DNA from: Escarpia spicata
Taxonomy: Eukaryota > Annelida > Polychaeta > Sabellida > Siboglinidae
Length of the DNA stretch: 64,000 nt
Direction: 5' to 3'
Assembly: GCA_963995525.1 (NCBI GenBank)
Contig: OZ023210.1
Span: 60,505,956 to 60,569,955, forward strand
The notes under the pieces were generated by a model, which ran no database searches, was not told the origin of the DNA, and saw only the letters and a list, made by a program, of their open reading frames with translations. This document shows, piece by piece, positions 32,346 to 43,084 of the stretch; position 1 is the first letter of the stretch, and every line of letters starts with the position of its first letter. The position numbers and the translations under genes are program-made.

Positions 32346-34849
32346 TTAACCGGGTTAGGGTTACTAATGAATTAGTTAATTATGTATTTCCATTATTCCA
32401 AAACAGAAGTACTCGTTTTGTCCTTATTACCTTTAATGTGTTAAGTCTGAAGACACCATTCATCAGTGCAATATGTATGGCCTGGAAGAAAGCTTCCCCA
32501 GCAGTCGCTAAGCCACGGTCATACCCCTGTCACTAAACCAACGTTATGCAAGAGACGCCACCCATAGTTTCCGAGAGAAGCTGGACGGACGTAATGCTCC
32601 AGTATTTTCAACACGAGGTTTCGTGTTTTGACAGAAAAAACAACACAAATCAAGATATAAGGTGGGTGGATTGTACCAGGATTTAATTAACAGCAGATTT
32701 GTGTAATTATCTTCCAATACTTGCATGTAAATTTACTTTTAAGTTTCCCCGTGGGAAGGTTCGTTTGTTGGTATGTGTTGACAGTGGGGGCGGGATTCCC
32801 CCCTCACTTACATATGTTGTGTATTATGATATGCACAGGTTAAATTCAAGTTTTGTGATAAGGAAGCACTATCTATACAATTGCATGGTTCCTAATGTAG
32901 TAATTAGCATGCATCTTTAATACTCAATAGGAGATCACTAGAGATCATTGTTCATCTCCCCTTAAAGGTCAGTGGACAGCTCATAACAGAACCTACAGCC
33001 CAAGCACAAGCTCTGAACAATCGGTTCCAGGCCGCCTTCAGTGAGGGGAAGGAGTATACTGATAAAGAATTCCAAGCCAGGTGCCAGATGAGTTATGTTG
33101 AACAAGCATCCACGCTGATTGACCTTGTCATCTCAGAGGAGGGCTTCTGTAAGATTCTCACCAACCTAGATCCTTACAAGGCCTGCGGCCCAGATCACAT
33201 CAGTCCAGGGTACTCAGAGAACTGGCAACTGAAGCGGCCCCGATTTTGACTACTATCTTCCAGTCCTCAATCAACACAGGCGAAGTCCCATTGGACTGGA
33301 GAGAAAGCAACATAACGCCCGTTTTAAAGAAAGGCGAGCACTATAATCCAGCAAACTACCGCCCCGTGTCCATCACAAGCGTTCCATGCAAGATCCTAGA
33401 ACATGTCATCGTCAGCGCTCTGATGAATCATCTCGAAAGCAATGGGATCCTCAGGCCAGAACAACACGGCTTTTGCAAATTAAGATCCTGTGAAACCCAA
33501 CTACTGGAGTTCATCGAAGAATTCAGCGAGAACATGGAACAGGGCCACCAAGTCGACATCATAATAGTCAATTTTGCGACAGCCTTCGAACGGGTTAACC
33601 ACAGTCTCCTACTACATAAGCTACACCACTATGGAATCCAAGGTAAAGTCAACCGGTGACTCGGGGCTTTCCTCAGGAATCGGCGGCACGCAGTAGTGGT
33701 CAACGATGCTACCGTAGGCTACGTCAGTGTGCGCTCAGGAGTACCACAGTTGTGGCTGCCAGCACCCTTGACACATTCAAGGCAAGGGTGCCACAAATCT
33801 AGATCTTCCATAGTTACATTATATATAGGGGTACGGATTTTAATTTCCTTATTTATTTATTTGTTTTAAATTTGATTTTATTTGCCTATGGTTGATTTTT
33901 TTATTGGGTTTGTTTTATTACCAATTTTAAATTTTTATAGTGAATGTCCTCCATAGGTCTGACTAGATATTCTTCTCTTGGTAAAAACAATTCCTACCTT
34001 CTCGCATCCCCCAAAGAGCGGCAGAATAATCAGCAAGTTGATTGTGGCCGCCAAAAGGATGAAGATAATCAATTACTGAGTCTTGTTAGTTAATGCAATT
34101 TACAGACAGTACATGGTGTGATTGCACTGAGCAGTGCTCAGGCGCTGTGTTAGACTGCAGTTCCTAGTTGGGGTGAGCATTGTTACCTTCAATGTCATGA
34201 TGTATTATTAATTGGTTAGAAACAATTAGTATGATAGTAATACACGTATACACTCTGTATTAAGGAATACGAGATAATGCAATTAAAAGTGTTTTTGTAC
34301 TGATTCATGAATTAGTATTATATAAGCCCTGATCTATTGTATGATTATAATGGATGTCATATTATGCATAGAGGAGTGCACCATTATACACGTGGTTAAT
34401 TGTACAAGTATTACTAGCTGTATATATATATATATATTATGGATATTTTACACTGATTTGATATTGTGTTAATAATACTTAGAATGCAGTTGAATGTATT
34501 TCTCGATTTGGGAACACAATATTTAAACTTTAGTATAGACCTATGTGTTATTTATTGATAGTAAGTCCGTCAAGGAGTATTGCCGTTTGATATCTAGTTA
34601 CAAATATCACAGGTGCTAGCCTGCTATTTGGTATCTGATATGATCTATATGCAATTTAACTGTATCAATGTTATGCAAGGAATATTATGTTTAATGCTGT
34701 TGCTGAATGTTCCTTTGCATCCATTGTTGCACTTGTAGTAATCACATTTTGTATGTTGCAGGTTTATTTTGTATTTTATATTTCACACAATAAATGATAC
34801 TCATCATTAATATGTCTTGATCTGTCTTCATGGTAAATCCCCCGTGACA
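32346..34849 (+). mobile_element. LTR-like repeat copy B, itself interrupted by a LINE
   Basis: The 5' part (32346-32940) aligns with 14133-14737 of copy A, including GTTTCCGAGAGAAGCTGGACGG (A: GAGAGGCTGGACAG) and CAATACTTGC. The 3' part (34100-34849) aligns with 15147-15924, including GTGTTAGACTGCAGTTCC and the TGGTAAATCCCCC end. About 410 bp of copy A are missing and replaced by a LINE fragment plus about 250 bp of AT-rich DNA. Copy C abuts its 3' end. Confidence 0.75.
32941..33840 (+). pseudogene. LINE fragment with internal RT deletion, inside copy B
   Basis: The readable frame (33246-33659, 137 codons, extended upstream in other frames) has LDWRESNITPVLKKGEHYNP and ANYRPVSITSVPCKILEHV, then RPEQHGFCKLRSCETQLLEF and VDIIIVNFATAFERVNHSLL. 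This corresponds to fingers and the first palm Asp, which is Asn-Phe-Ala here rather than Asp-Phe-Ser/Ala. After SGVPQ the sequence jumps straight to the C-terminal LDTFKARVP motif and a stop, so the YADD palm and thumb are deleted. Confidence 0.75.
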
Positions 34850-35338
34850 AAAAGTTACTGATGAATTAGTTAATTATGTATTTCCATTATAAAAAAACAA
34901 GTACTCTTTTTGTCTTTGTGTGAAGTATTTAGTCTCCATTCACCAGTGTAACATGTATGGCCTGGGAAAGCCTATGGGTCATCTTCCCCTGCGGTGTCAG
35001 CTTCCCCAGCGGTTATCAAGAAGGGCCACCAAGTGAGGGTCATACTCTGGTCACTAAGCCAGGGTTATGTAAGAAGGGTAGCCATCCGCTATTTTCTGAG
35101 AGAAGCTGGATGGACATAATTGCATTAGTATTTTCCTAAGAGGTTTCGTGTTTTTGACAATAGAAAGAATAAACGTCCAGATGTCAGACCGTGCATGGTG
35201 TGATTGCACTGGACAGTGCTCAGGTGCTGTGTTAGACTGCAGTTCCCAGTTGGGGTTTATTTTATATTTTAGATGGCACACAATAAATAATACTCATCGT
35301 TAATTCGTGTTCATCTGCCTTCATGGTAAATCCCCCAT
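34850..35338 (+). mobile_element. LTR-like repeat copy C, internally deleted
   Basis: Begins AAAAGTTACTGATGAATTAG directly after the end of copy B and ends TGGTAAATCCCCC. It keeps both ends of the family (about 300 bp of the 5' part and 170 bp of the 3' part) and lacks more than 1 kb between. The tail-to-head junction with B suggests a two-LTR insertion or a tandem insertion. Confidence 0.7.
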
Positions 35339-35340
35339 TA

Positions 35341-36170
35341 AATAATAAATAAGAGTGGCCCTAAAATTGAACTTTGAGGGACACGAGGGTTGACGACTGT
35401 TTCCTTAGATTTAACATTTTCAATTTCTACATACTGCTTACGATTTTGTAAATTTCTTTTACAAAGATCCAGAGCCTTGTCATTTAATCCGTAGTAATTT
35501 AACTTCTGTACCAATATAGTGCGATAAATAATTATTGTGTCAAATGCTTTTGATAAATCAAGGTATATATTTATTGGATTAACCGATTTTTCAAGTTCTT
35601 GTATAATTCTGTCTATAATTTCGAGTGTAGCAAGATCAGTAGAATGTTTCTTTCTAAACTCATATTGGCTATTGTAGTATAACGCTTTGGAATGGAATGG
35701 AAGTAGTCGTGGATTTGATCAAACATAGCCCTTTCAAGTCAGACACATCACCTCATTTGAAAAGGGGTATGAGTTTTGCAATTTTTAATTCGTTTGAAAA
35801 TATACCAGTTATTAATGACTGATTAATAATTACATGCTAATATAATTAAAACATTTTTTTTTAGTAATTGTCTTAATATACCGTCTTTTCCACAACTCGA
35901 TTTTGGAGGTAAACGATCAATTATATTAATAGTAATTTCCATGTTAACTGGGTTAAAGCTGAAGGTGTGAAATATCGGGATTTTTCAGGTAATCTTTGTA
36001 TGATTTACCTCCAGTTGCAGCGTTTTTAGAGACTAGAGTAGAACCAGTATTAGTAATAAACGTGTTAAATCTGTTTGCAATAATGCATTTGCGCTAATCA
36101 TTTCCCCATCGACAAATCTGGACATTGTTCTTTCTTTTGACTTTTCTGAATAATTTATTTAATTAAACAC
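35341..36170 (-). pseudogene. LINE reverse transcriptase, 5' half of the split copy
   Basis: Minus-strand frames give EFRKKHSTDLATLEIIDRII, then YLDLSKAFDTI with the first palm Asp, LNYYGLNDKALDLCK, and VPQSSILGPLLFII ending at 35341. The Gly of the usual GVPQG is altered. Upstream toward 36170 the sequence is too decayed to read. Confidence 0.7.
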
Positions 36171-36372
36171 CACTTCTTTTTAATAGCATGTTAATCACAC
36201 TGCGCATGATTCCTAATCTCTGATGAGATCTGCGATGTGATGATCGGTGGCTGGCCATCATACTGATTCGCGACAGCGTTGCTTAGTTCGCACGATCTCG
36301 GGATGACCTTCCGTGCGCCATTGCCAGCATTTTGTCCCGAAGTGTGGTACGGATTACAGCACGTGTGCCACG

Positions 36373-36526
<154 letters not shown>

Positions 36527-36819
36527 CGTTGAACACGGATAGCTCGTCTTTGAGGCGGAAGTAGACTTCCATGTCAGGAGGTGGGTGTCCGGACCAACCA
36601 TTCTGTACGAAGTGACGGACCTGCGTCAAAGTGCCATCCTAGGAAGTCGCGTCTTTCAACTCGTCTGCAGTAACGAGGTTGTCCAACTCAATTTCCATGA
36701 CACAGTCGTCTGTCGTCGATTCACAATGTTCTTCTCTGACCAGCCTGCTGAAGATATCTGCTGCCTGGTTCTTGGAACCAGCAGTGCACTGCATGTCAAA
36801 GGCACACTGGTGTAGGCAG

Positions 36820-37165
36820 TCATGTGGTGCAGTGGCTAGAGCTTCGGAACTCGACTAAGAGAACCCGGGTTCGAATCATGTGCGGCGGTGTCGAACCTTG
36901 GGCAAGTTCGTGTACTATACGTTGCTCCAGTTCACTCAGCTGTATGAATGAGTACCTGGCTTTAGACAGTGGTGGATATTTGTGTACGAATACATTTTCG
37001 CGCATTAATTGCTGCGTTGCTGAGTACTTCCCAGAGAAGTCGCGATGGTGTTCAAATGAACAGGTCTGCCAGGTAGTAGTAAAGTGTTCTGCCAGTTATT
37101 ACAACATAAGGTGCTTTGAGCAGTCCTAAGGACTGGATACTGCGCGATATGAGAACTTACCTTTA
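36820..37165 (+). mobile_element. tRNA-derived SINE
   Basis: RNA polymerase III promoter boxes are clear: A box TGGTGCAGTGG at 36825-36835 and B box GGTTCGAATC at 36868-36877, 32 bp apart. The body contains CTTGGGCAAGTTCGTGTACT and TTGCTCCAGTTCACTCAGCT. This resembles the conserved central domain of some invertebrate SINEs with a TTGGGCAAG core (recalled, not searched). The tail (AGTCCTAAGGACTGGATACT) is shared in inverted orientation with repeats at 29.46 and 31.08 kb. Confidence 0.8.
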
Positions 37166-37228
37166 CTTTTTGCGGCACACTAATTAACGTGAAGTCAGTC
37201 GCATTTGTTTGCCTTGTGCATCTAACAT

Positions 37229-37240
37229 TGGCGCCCGAAC
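37229..37240 (+). other. orphan primer-binding site, tRNA-Lys type
   Basis: TGGCGCCCGAAC follows ...CTAACA plus one base. Twelve bases match the tRNA-Lys(UUU) primer site used by many LTR elements and retroviruses. The sequence before it could be the end of a truncated LTR. I found no second LTR or gag nearby, so the element is a relic or the match is chance. Confidence 0.4.
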
Positions 37241-37329
37241 GAAATTAATATCACGCCAACGGAATAAATTAAAACATGATTATATATGCACGAAAAACTT
37301 CAAGGTTAAATGTATTTATATGTATGCAT

Positions 37330-37450
37330 GTATTTGTGTATGGTATTAAATCGTGGAATTGACTAGATGGTTATATAAAAAGTTCACTTAGTATAAGAAA
37401 TCTCAAAAAACTACATATGTTCTTGAAGAGTACAATTGATGTAATTAAAG
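37330..37450 (+). pseudogene. LINE C-terminal scrap
   Basis: Codons for YGIKSWN, a stop, then LDGYIKSSLSIRNLKKL resemble the last conserved block of LINE ORF2 (W-N-x-LP... L..F+..L). Only about 35 codons remain. Confidence 0.4.
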
Positions 37451-37609
37451 TGTTTACTGTTACGGAACGTGGAGTGGATTTCACTTTTGCAATTCATGTA
37501 TATTTATTCTTTATTTACCAACATCATAGTACATATTTAGATTTACTATTAAAAATAGTACGCACATGCTGTACTACTGTTGGGGGAAAGTGCCAATAAG
37601 CAATGCACT

Positions 37610-38090
37610 TCAACTTTCTCCCTTTCCATTTGAACTTCTGACATTTATAATATGCACATGTAATTGTTTACACCTACTCTGCTCTTTGTTTACTTGGAAA
37701 TAAAAAAACATTCTCGGGTGCTCGTCTTCTACGCAATGTACAACCAGTTGGCCCGCCCCTTCCCCCCAACGCATCAGCTGTGCAAACAGGAATGCGTGTC
37801 TCTGAGTCGTGGTCCAAGCATAATCTCCGTACAACACTGCAGCGTGGTAGTTTGTGCGTTGTGCGCTGTGCGTGTTCCACCAAGCAGCCCCTGCATGGTG
37901 GCAGCTGGTGGCTCTCTTGTCTCTACCGCACCTTTCCTTGAACAGAATAGGTGATATATCGGGTTCATAGCAGACACCAATGGAGCAAACAATGCACGTG
38001 AATGCTTCTAATTTGTCAGTGAGACCTGTCGAAAGATACCATTTCTGGTCCAACGCCGTGAATGTGTTATGTGCTTCGTGCAACTACCAG
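37610..38090 (-). pseudogene. THEEAD/DTDV multicopy family, C-terminal fragment (copy 3)
   Basis: The 157-codon frame has LSTGLTDKLEAFTCIVCS, then SAQRTNYHAAVLYGDYAW and EGAGQLVVHCVEDEHP. These correspond to the D-K-L-E-x-F-T-C, A-x-R-x-N-Y-x-A-A and G-x-L-V-V blocks that follow the nuclease-like core in this family, as I remember it from marine invertebrate proteomes. The Cys-rich end is missing and the frame is shifted in places. It is a dead fragment. The family has no assigned function that I know of. Confidence 0.5.
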
Positions 38091-38214
38091 GCCGCAGTAT
38101 GGTGAGAAGATTGAAGCAGAACCAGAGGACACTAATTCCTGTTGGCAGAAGCTGAACGTTGGACACAAGGGAAGGGACAGTTGGGTATACATTGAATGAT
38201 CAGACTCGTCGCAC

Positions 38215-38815
38215 GTGAACCCCCTTTTTGTAAACCCCCTTACTCTAAAATGTGAACCACCCTCACATTTCATCTTCAAAATGTGAACCCCCCTCACATT
38301 TCATCTTCAACACATGAACCCCCCTCACATTTCATCTTCAAAATGTGAACCCACTCACATTTCACCTTCAAAATGTGAACCCCCCTCACATTTCATCTTC
38401 AAAATGTGAACCCACTCACATTTCACCTTCAAAATGTGAACCACCCTCACATTTCATCTTCAAAATGTGAACCACCCTCACATTTCATCTTCAAAATGTG
38501 AACCACCCTCACATTTCATCTTCAAAATGTGAACCACCCTCACATTTCATCTTCAAAATGTGAACCACCCTCACATTTCATCTTTAAAATGTGAGCCACC
38601 CTCACATTTCATCTTCAAAATGTGAACCCCCTCACATTTCATCTTCAAAATGTGAACCACCCTCACATTTCATCTTCAAAATGTGAACCACCCTCACATT
38701 TCATCTTCAAAATGTGAACCACCCTCACATTTCATCTTCAAAATGTGAACCACCCTCACATTTCATCTTCAAAATGTGAACCACCCTCACATTTCATCTT
38801 CAAAATGTGAACCCA
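38215..38815. repeat. 31-bp minisatellite with internal palindrome, about 19 copies
   Basis: Each unit contains AATGTGAACCACCCTCACAT, so AATGTGA and TCACATT form a 7-bp stem around a seven-base loop. A spacer TCATCTTCAA joins the units. Variants have ACCCCCC or ACCCAC in the loop and no other pattern. The flank is homologous to the repeat at 29.03-29.42 kb. Confidence 0.97.
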
Positions 38816-39070
38816 TACACATGCTGCTGGATGTTGTTCAAACATTACTAGGAATTCCAAGAAAGCCTGATTTGTACAGATGTTAAAGAGAGAACCCTTA
38901 TCTATTAAGTGATTGTCAGTGAATGAACGAGAAAACGAGCTGAGGATCTGTTTTCATTGCCATGTGTGAAAAGGGCAGATAATGGAGGAATGTGTGTCAA
39001 AGGACCATTGCATTCAATTAGCCATGCAACAGGACTTCACACTATCCCAGGGTCTCCTGCTATATAAAAT
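38816..39070 (+). repeat. interspersed repeat flank, homologue of 29.03-29.28 kb
   Basis: See the copy at 29030-29420, which is inverted relative to this one. Shared words include GAGAACCCTTAT and GCCATGTGTGAAA. Confidence 0.7.
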
Positions 39071-39577
39071 CATGGGATAACAGATACACACGAAGCCAAT
39101 TTTAGACTAAAGGTAAATAACTCCTAATTGCAGTCACTCAGAGGTAACAGGTGCATATAAAATACTGTTAGATGAAAGTGGTGACGATGATTTAACAATT
39201 TTGAGCACAGAAAACATTTATTAAGCTATATAAAAATAATTCCTGGTTTCTCATCAGAACTCTGTTAAAAATAATTGAAAGGTGCCAACTACCACCTGTC
39301 AAAGAGGCTGTTCTCAACAATCAACAACTTAAGAAGTGAAGCGAGAGAGTGTATTTCTTACAAACTGCAAACAAATTCATGTGGCTTGACACAAATCATA
39401 ATTTTTTTTCAATTATTGCGCTGGAACACATATTTCGATTAATAATTGTATTTAAACAATACAAGATAAGGTTTAGCAGCACCTATTTTTAAATGCGCGA
39501 GCTGATGAGAAACCCGTAATTATGTGGCTGCATGGTTGCCGAAATCCTTTGGGTGCTAGTTGCATGTTTGGTGTCTT
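39071..39577. other. intergenic, no gene seen
   Basis: AT-rich, no supported coding or repeat structure. Confidence 0.5.
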
Positions 39578-39695
39578 CCCGTTATACCTACTTCCCGTTA
39601 TAGCTATTTCCCGTTATAGCTACTTTTTATTCCCGTTATAGCTACTCATTAAGGTTGCCAGTTGAACTAGTCCCGTTATAGCTACTTTTTAATTT
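39578..39695 (+). repeat. left terminal array of CCCGTTATAGCTAC motifs
   Basis: Motif copies start near 39578, 39594, 39611, 39632 and 39672, with spacers of a few to about 26 bp. They are likely transposase-binding sites by analogy with other MULE-type ends. Confidence 0.8.
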
Positions 39696-39989
39696 TCCAT
39701 TTATAGATGGGGCCGGAGGGGGAGCATTAACTATATCAGACTGGTTTGAGACATTGTGACATCTGATAAACCAGTTATCCACTGCAGTGCCTTCACCAGC
39801 TGTGTGTGTTGGTACAGATGGCGGACAGGCTCCCATTGTTATACAAATGACATGAATTCCAATCCCAATGCAGTTAGCAAGTTACTGTCATGGCTTCTTT
39901 GGCTGGTGGTTAGCTGAACTGAGACATTGTCTCCATGATTAACTACGTGTTTAGTATCACGGAGAATAGAACACCTGCATCTATGTATA

Positions 39990-40323
39990 CAACATAGACG
40001 TGATAGAATATGCAACAACCAAGTACGGGAAGCCTTCTGCCTTGTACCGAGGCTACATGTTCCGCTGTAGACGCACTGGGGCAAATGGAAACAAGTACTG
40101 GGAATGTACCAGATACGACGTCAAGTGGACTGGCGAGCATGACCACCCGCAATACATTGCAGAATGTGAGGTGACGAAGGCCATTGCTTCCATGAGGAAA
40201 CCTGCTCGAGATGAACCCCACATCTCAGTCCAGCAAATCTGCAATGCTGAGGCTGGACGGAGATGTGTATTCTCATATCTAGGTGCTGTCAATGAAGACA
40301 CCGAGACTTTGAACACACCGTGA
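39990..40323 (+). pseudogene. FLYWCH zinc finger of the MULE transposase
   Basis: The frame from 40000 contains YATTKYGKPSALYRGYMFRC, then GNKYWECTRYDVKWTGEHDH, a FLYWCH-type Cys2His2 finger, followed by ECEVTKAIASMRK. A typical FLYWCH has F-x-Y-x3-W-x-C and this fits. The usual C-x-G-R-hydrophobic strand between the Cys pair and the His pair is partly deleted. The core transposase (DDE) is missing. Confidence 0.7.
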
Positions 40324-40728
40324 AGCTGTAATTGTAGAACCACCAACGCGAATCACATTGCCATCAACGATTGCATCCGCAGACTTGGATACAATCGGAA
40401 GATACTGTGTCTTGCCGTCGTTCATGCACATAGAATTCCATGTCATCCAGTTCTTTATTTCACCCAAACAGTCCTCCATTTGCTGAACCGCAGCCGTTAA
40501 AGCGGAACGATTCAGGTCGAAATGTGAGTAGATCTGTAAGTCGTCAGCATAGTGATGGAAGAATAATCCATGTGCTCGAATAATGTCACCGATAGGTTGG
40601 ACATATAATGAAAAGAGCAGTGGCCCAAGGACAGAGCTTTGCGGGACACCTGTCGTTAGAGTAGTAGTACTCGACAATTGGTCACCGATTACTATTCCCT
40701 GCGTCGGGTCTTGCAGGTACGATGTCAT
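40324..40728 (-). pseudogene. LINE reverse transcriptase fragment inserted in the MULE
   Basis: The 149-codon frame has TTGVPQSSVLGPLLFSLYV, then FFHHYADDLQIYSHFDL with an intact YADD active site, and LGEIKNWMTWNSMCMNDGKT. Both ends are truncated at MULE sequence. A 5'- and 3'-truncated copy at this position, with no tail, suggests that a deletion or recombination accompanied the insertion. Confidence 0.8.
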
Positions 40729-41211
40729 TCAGTCCAGTGCTTTTATGTTGCTGCACTGGCACATCTCCGTCCAGCCGATGTCCATGAGGGGTGGATGGCT
40801 TTGATGGAAGAGTGCCCCGCTGAGGAATTTCCACAACTAACGTTTAATGATTACTTTGTGGAGATGTGGCTAGGTGATGATTCATAGATCCACATGGATA
40901 CGTGGAATGTCCACACAGAAAGCGACAAACGAACCAACAACCATGTTGAGGGGTGGAACTCAAAGTTCATGAAGGTGGTGGGGAAACATCATCCCAACAT
41001 CTTCCAGTTCGTGGAAGCTGTAAAGACAGAGCAGGCAGCAATGGAGCTCAAAGTTGCCCAAAATTACGCTACCAACCCGCCACTACAGAAGAAAAAGAAA
41101 TACAGCATTGTAGATCAGCGCCTGGCTGTGTTTAAGCAAGAGTATTCATCAGTAGACAGATCAGTGTTAAGCTTTCTGCGTGCTGTTCGACATTTGTTGA
41201 AATTAGAGTGA
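40729..41211 (+). pseudogene. MULE transposase C-terminus
   Basis: Codons for VAALAHLRPADVHEGWMALM and EECPAEEFPQLTFNDYFVEM run to a TAG at 40885. The next segment (40894-41211) has WNVHTESDKRTNNHVEGWNS and KHHPNIFQFVEAVKTEQAAM. These are the post-catalytic helices of FLYWCH-MULE transposases (R-T-N-N-x-x-E-G-W). A stop and a short frameshift break the frame. Confidence 0.75.
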
Positions 41212-41504
41212 TCAACAGACACAATATGTGATTGACGACTGTTATGACTTTTTGATAAACGCAATTCTGTACTCTGTACAAATTAATGTAAATGTCTTAA
41301 TAAAAACTGTTGTGCATATGTGTTTTATATTATATTTTCCATTTCAAATAACTGATAGTTAAAGTACGACTTTCCGGTGATTTTTGGAATTTGTCCTACG
41401 TTCATAGAGTAGGATACATTTTATGCAAAATATCTCAATGCAATCTGAAAAATGGTTAATGCTCCCCCTTGCTGCCCCCTCCTGAATTGTAAATTAAAAA
41501 GGAA

Positions 41505-41595
41505 GTAGCTATAACGATACTAGTTTGACTGCCAAACATAACGAGTAGCTATAACGGGAAAAAATGTAGCTATAACGGAAAGTACCTATAACGGG
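41505..41595 (-). repeat. right terminal array of CCCGTTATAGCTAC motifs
   Basis: Inverted motif copies near 41506, 41545, 41567 and 41584. The outermost reads CCCGTTATAGGTAC on the minus strand. Confidence 0.8.
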
Positions 41596-41870
41596 CCTAG
41601 ACGGCATGTTTATGGATCTCGGAAAGGGTAGCCTTATCTCAGATGAGGAGGCAAGAATGTATGAACGGCCTTTATTTTCAATTATTATGTACACTTGTAC
41701 ATGCGATTGGGTGTAAATTTGGCTTAATCAGCAACAAAATGGAACAAATCTACATTAGTTCGGGAGTGAAATGCTGTTTTGTGGGTGAACGTTTCAGTAG
41801 GGTCCGAACAAAGTTTTTTTGCAGTTTCTATATATTTGATGTGTCCTCATAAGGAATTCGAGTGATTCCA
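41596..41870. other. intergenic, no gene seen
   Basis: Short frames only. Confidence 0.4.
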
Positions 41871-42430
41871 CCCTGGCACCATTGAGCATTTTTGAAAATA
41901 TGCAAATTAATGTCGCCATTACCAAATATTATATTTGCATAAATATCTCATTAACTACAGAAAGCAGCACAACGAATAAGGCGTCTATACCCATGTTTTG
42001 AAGGTACGTGGCATTGTTCAGCATGTTTTCAAAAAGATATACTGCCCATTACCCAAAATATGCAAATTAGGTGCCGCCATTTGCATAATATTGAATTTGG
42101 TTGAATTTGCCTCGTATTGCAGTAAGTATGCTTGATAACGAAACATACGAATTGTCTATACCTGTGTCTTGAGCGTACACACAATATCGACGATGGTATT
42201 CAGATAGTTGTCCTGCTAACCACGTTCCACTTAATATGCAAATTAGCAGCAGTCATTGAAAAAATGATGTTTTGTCAATATCATCGGAACTATTTATGAT
42301 AGCATTTCAAATGAGGTGCATAACCCCATGTTCACAAAGTCAATAATTTCGATAGTGTCATCCAAAGAGTTAGTGGGTGCAGTAAATGCACGAAGTACAT
42401 CACTATACTTTTTTTAATATAACGTTTTTT
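41871..42430 (+). repeat. ATGCAAAT-containing tandem array (left)
   Basis: Three to four diverged units of about 160-175 bp each contain AATATGCAAATTA (41897, 42056, 42231) followed by a GCCGCCAT-like word and a GTCTATACCCATGTTTTGA-like word. Related sequence lies inverted at 49.74-50.06 kb. Confidence 0.75.
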
Positions 42431-42559
42431 AATATTTTAATGATGAACTACATGACGCTTGCATCTCTGAACAGTGAACGAGATGTTGCCTTATTTCTTT
42501 GCTGCTGGTCATTTCAACTACGTCAGATATAAAAACCAACGGATATTCTTCATAGGTTC

Positions 42560-43060
42560 ATGAACGGTGAACATGTGAAAGTTGTCCAAGACGTCGGTGA
42601 CATGGCCGACGGACGTGTCTACACATAAATAGAAGCCGTCACGTATCTAGTGTGATAGGCAACATTTAGAAAAGATCAGGGAACAACTTCAGGCTTGCGT
42701 CGATCCTCCTGATCCGGCTGATCACCTAACCTGCACCGTAAACATTGTCACCGGAAGAATAGCCCCATACGCAGAATATGCGGTCGACATTGGAAAGACA
42801 CAACTGGAATCATTTGACAGAAGCTGGCCAACAGGAATTTAATGCTGCGTTGTCCAAGTTGGTTGCTACAATGTCAGTTTCCAGAAAAAAACACTGAACA
42901 TCTGCACTAAGACTGTCAAAATTAGAGTATTGGGATTACAACAATCCCGCAACATGGATCTGAGAACAGTGTTACGTTCCTTGAACTACTGCATCAATTA
43001 GTGCGAAGTGAAGAAGGCAGCCAGGATGAGCTTGGTCCACCCTCACCTTAAGGCGGGTAG
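42560..43060 (+). pseudogene. THEEAD/DTDV family, N-terminal-region fragment (copy 1, left of Gypsy-4)
   Basis: Codons for LTCTVNIVTGRIAPYAEYAV and DIGKTQLESFDRSWPTGI, a stop, then ICTKTVKIRVLGLQQSRNMD follow the order I remember for the region before the nuclease-like core (V-N-I-V-T-G-x-I, V-x-I-G-x-x-Q, S-x-P-x-G, V-x-G-L-Q-Q-S-R-x-x-D). Frames are broken. The remaining part of this copy resumes on the other side of Gypsy-4. Confidence 0.55.
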
Positions 43061-43084
43061 GTCACGAAACGTCACGATACGTTT

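Larger units (their letters stand above)
39578..41595 (+). mobile_element. FLYWCH-MULE DNA transposon with iterated terminal motifs
   Basis: Both ends carry clusters of the motif CCCGTTATAGCTAC: about five in the left end (39578-39695) and about four in the right end (41505-41595, inverted). Both end blocks then continue into matching inner sequences ending GGGGGAGCATTAAC. Between them are a FLYWCH zinc-finger segment and the C-terminus of a MULE transposase, with a LINE fragment in place of the middle. I found no clear target duplication. Confidence 0.75.

Noticed and set aside
38215..38815. CRISPR-like array of palindromic repeats
   Set aside because: Units are contiguous with constant 'spacers', the setting is a eukaryotic genome with introns and LINEs, and a non-expanded homologue exists at 29 kb. 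It is a minisatellite.
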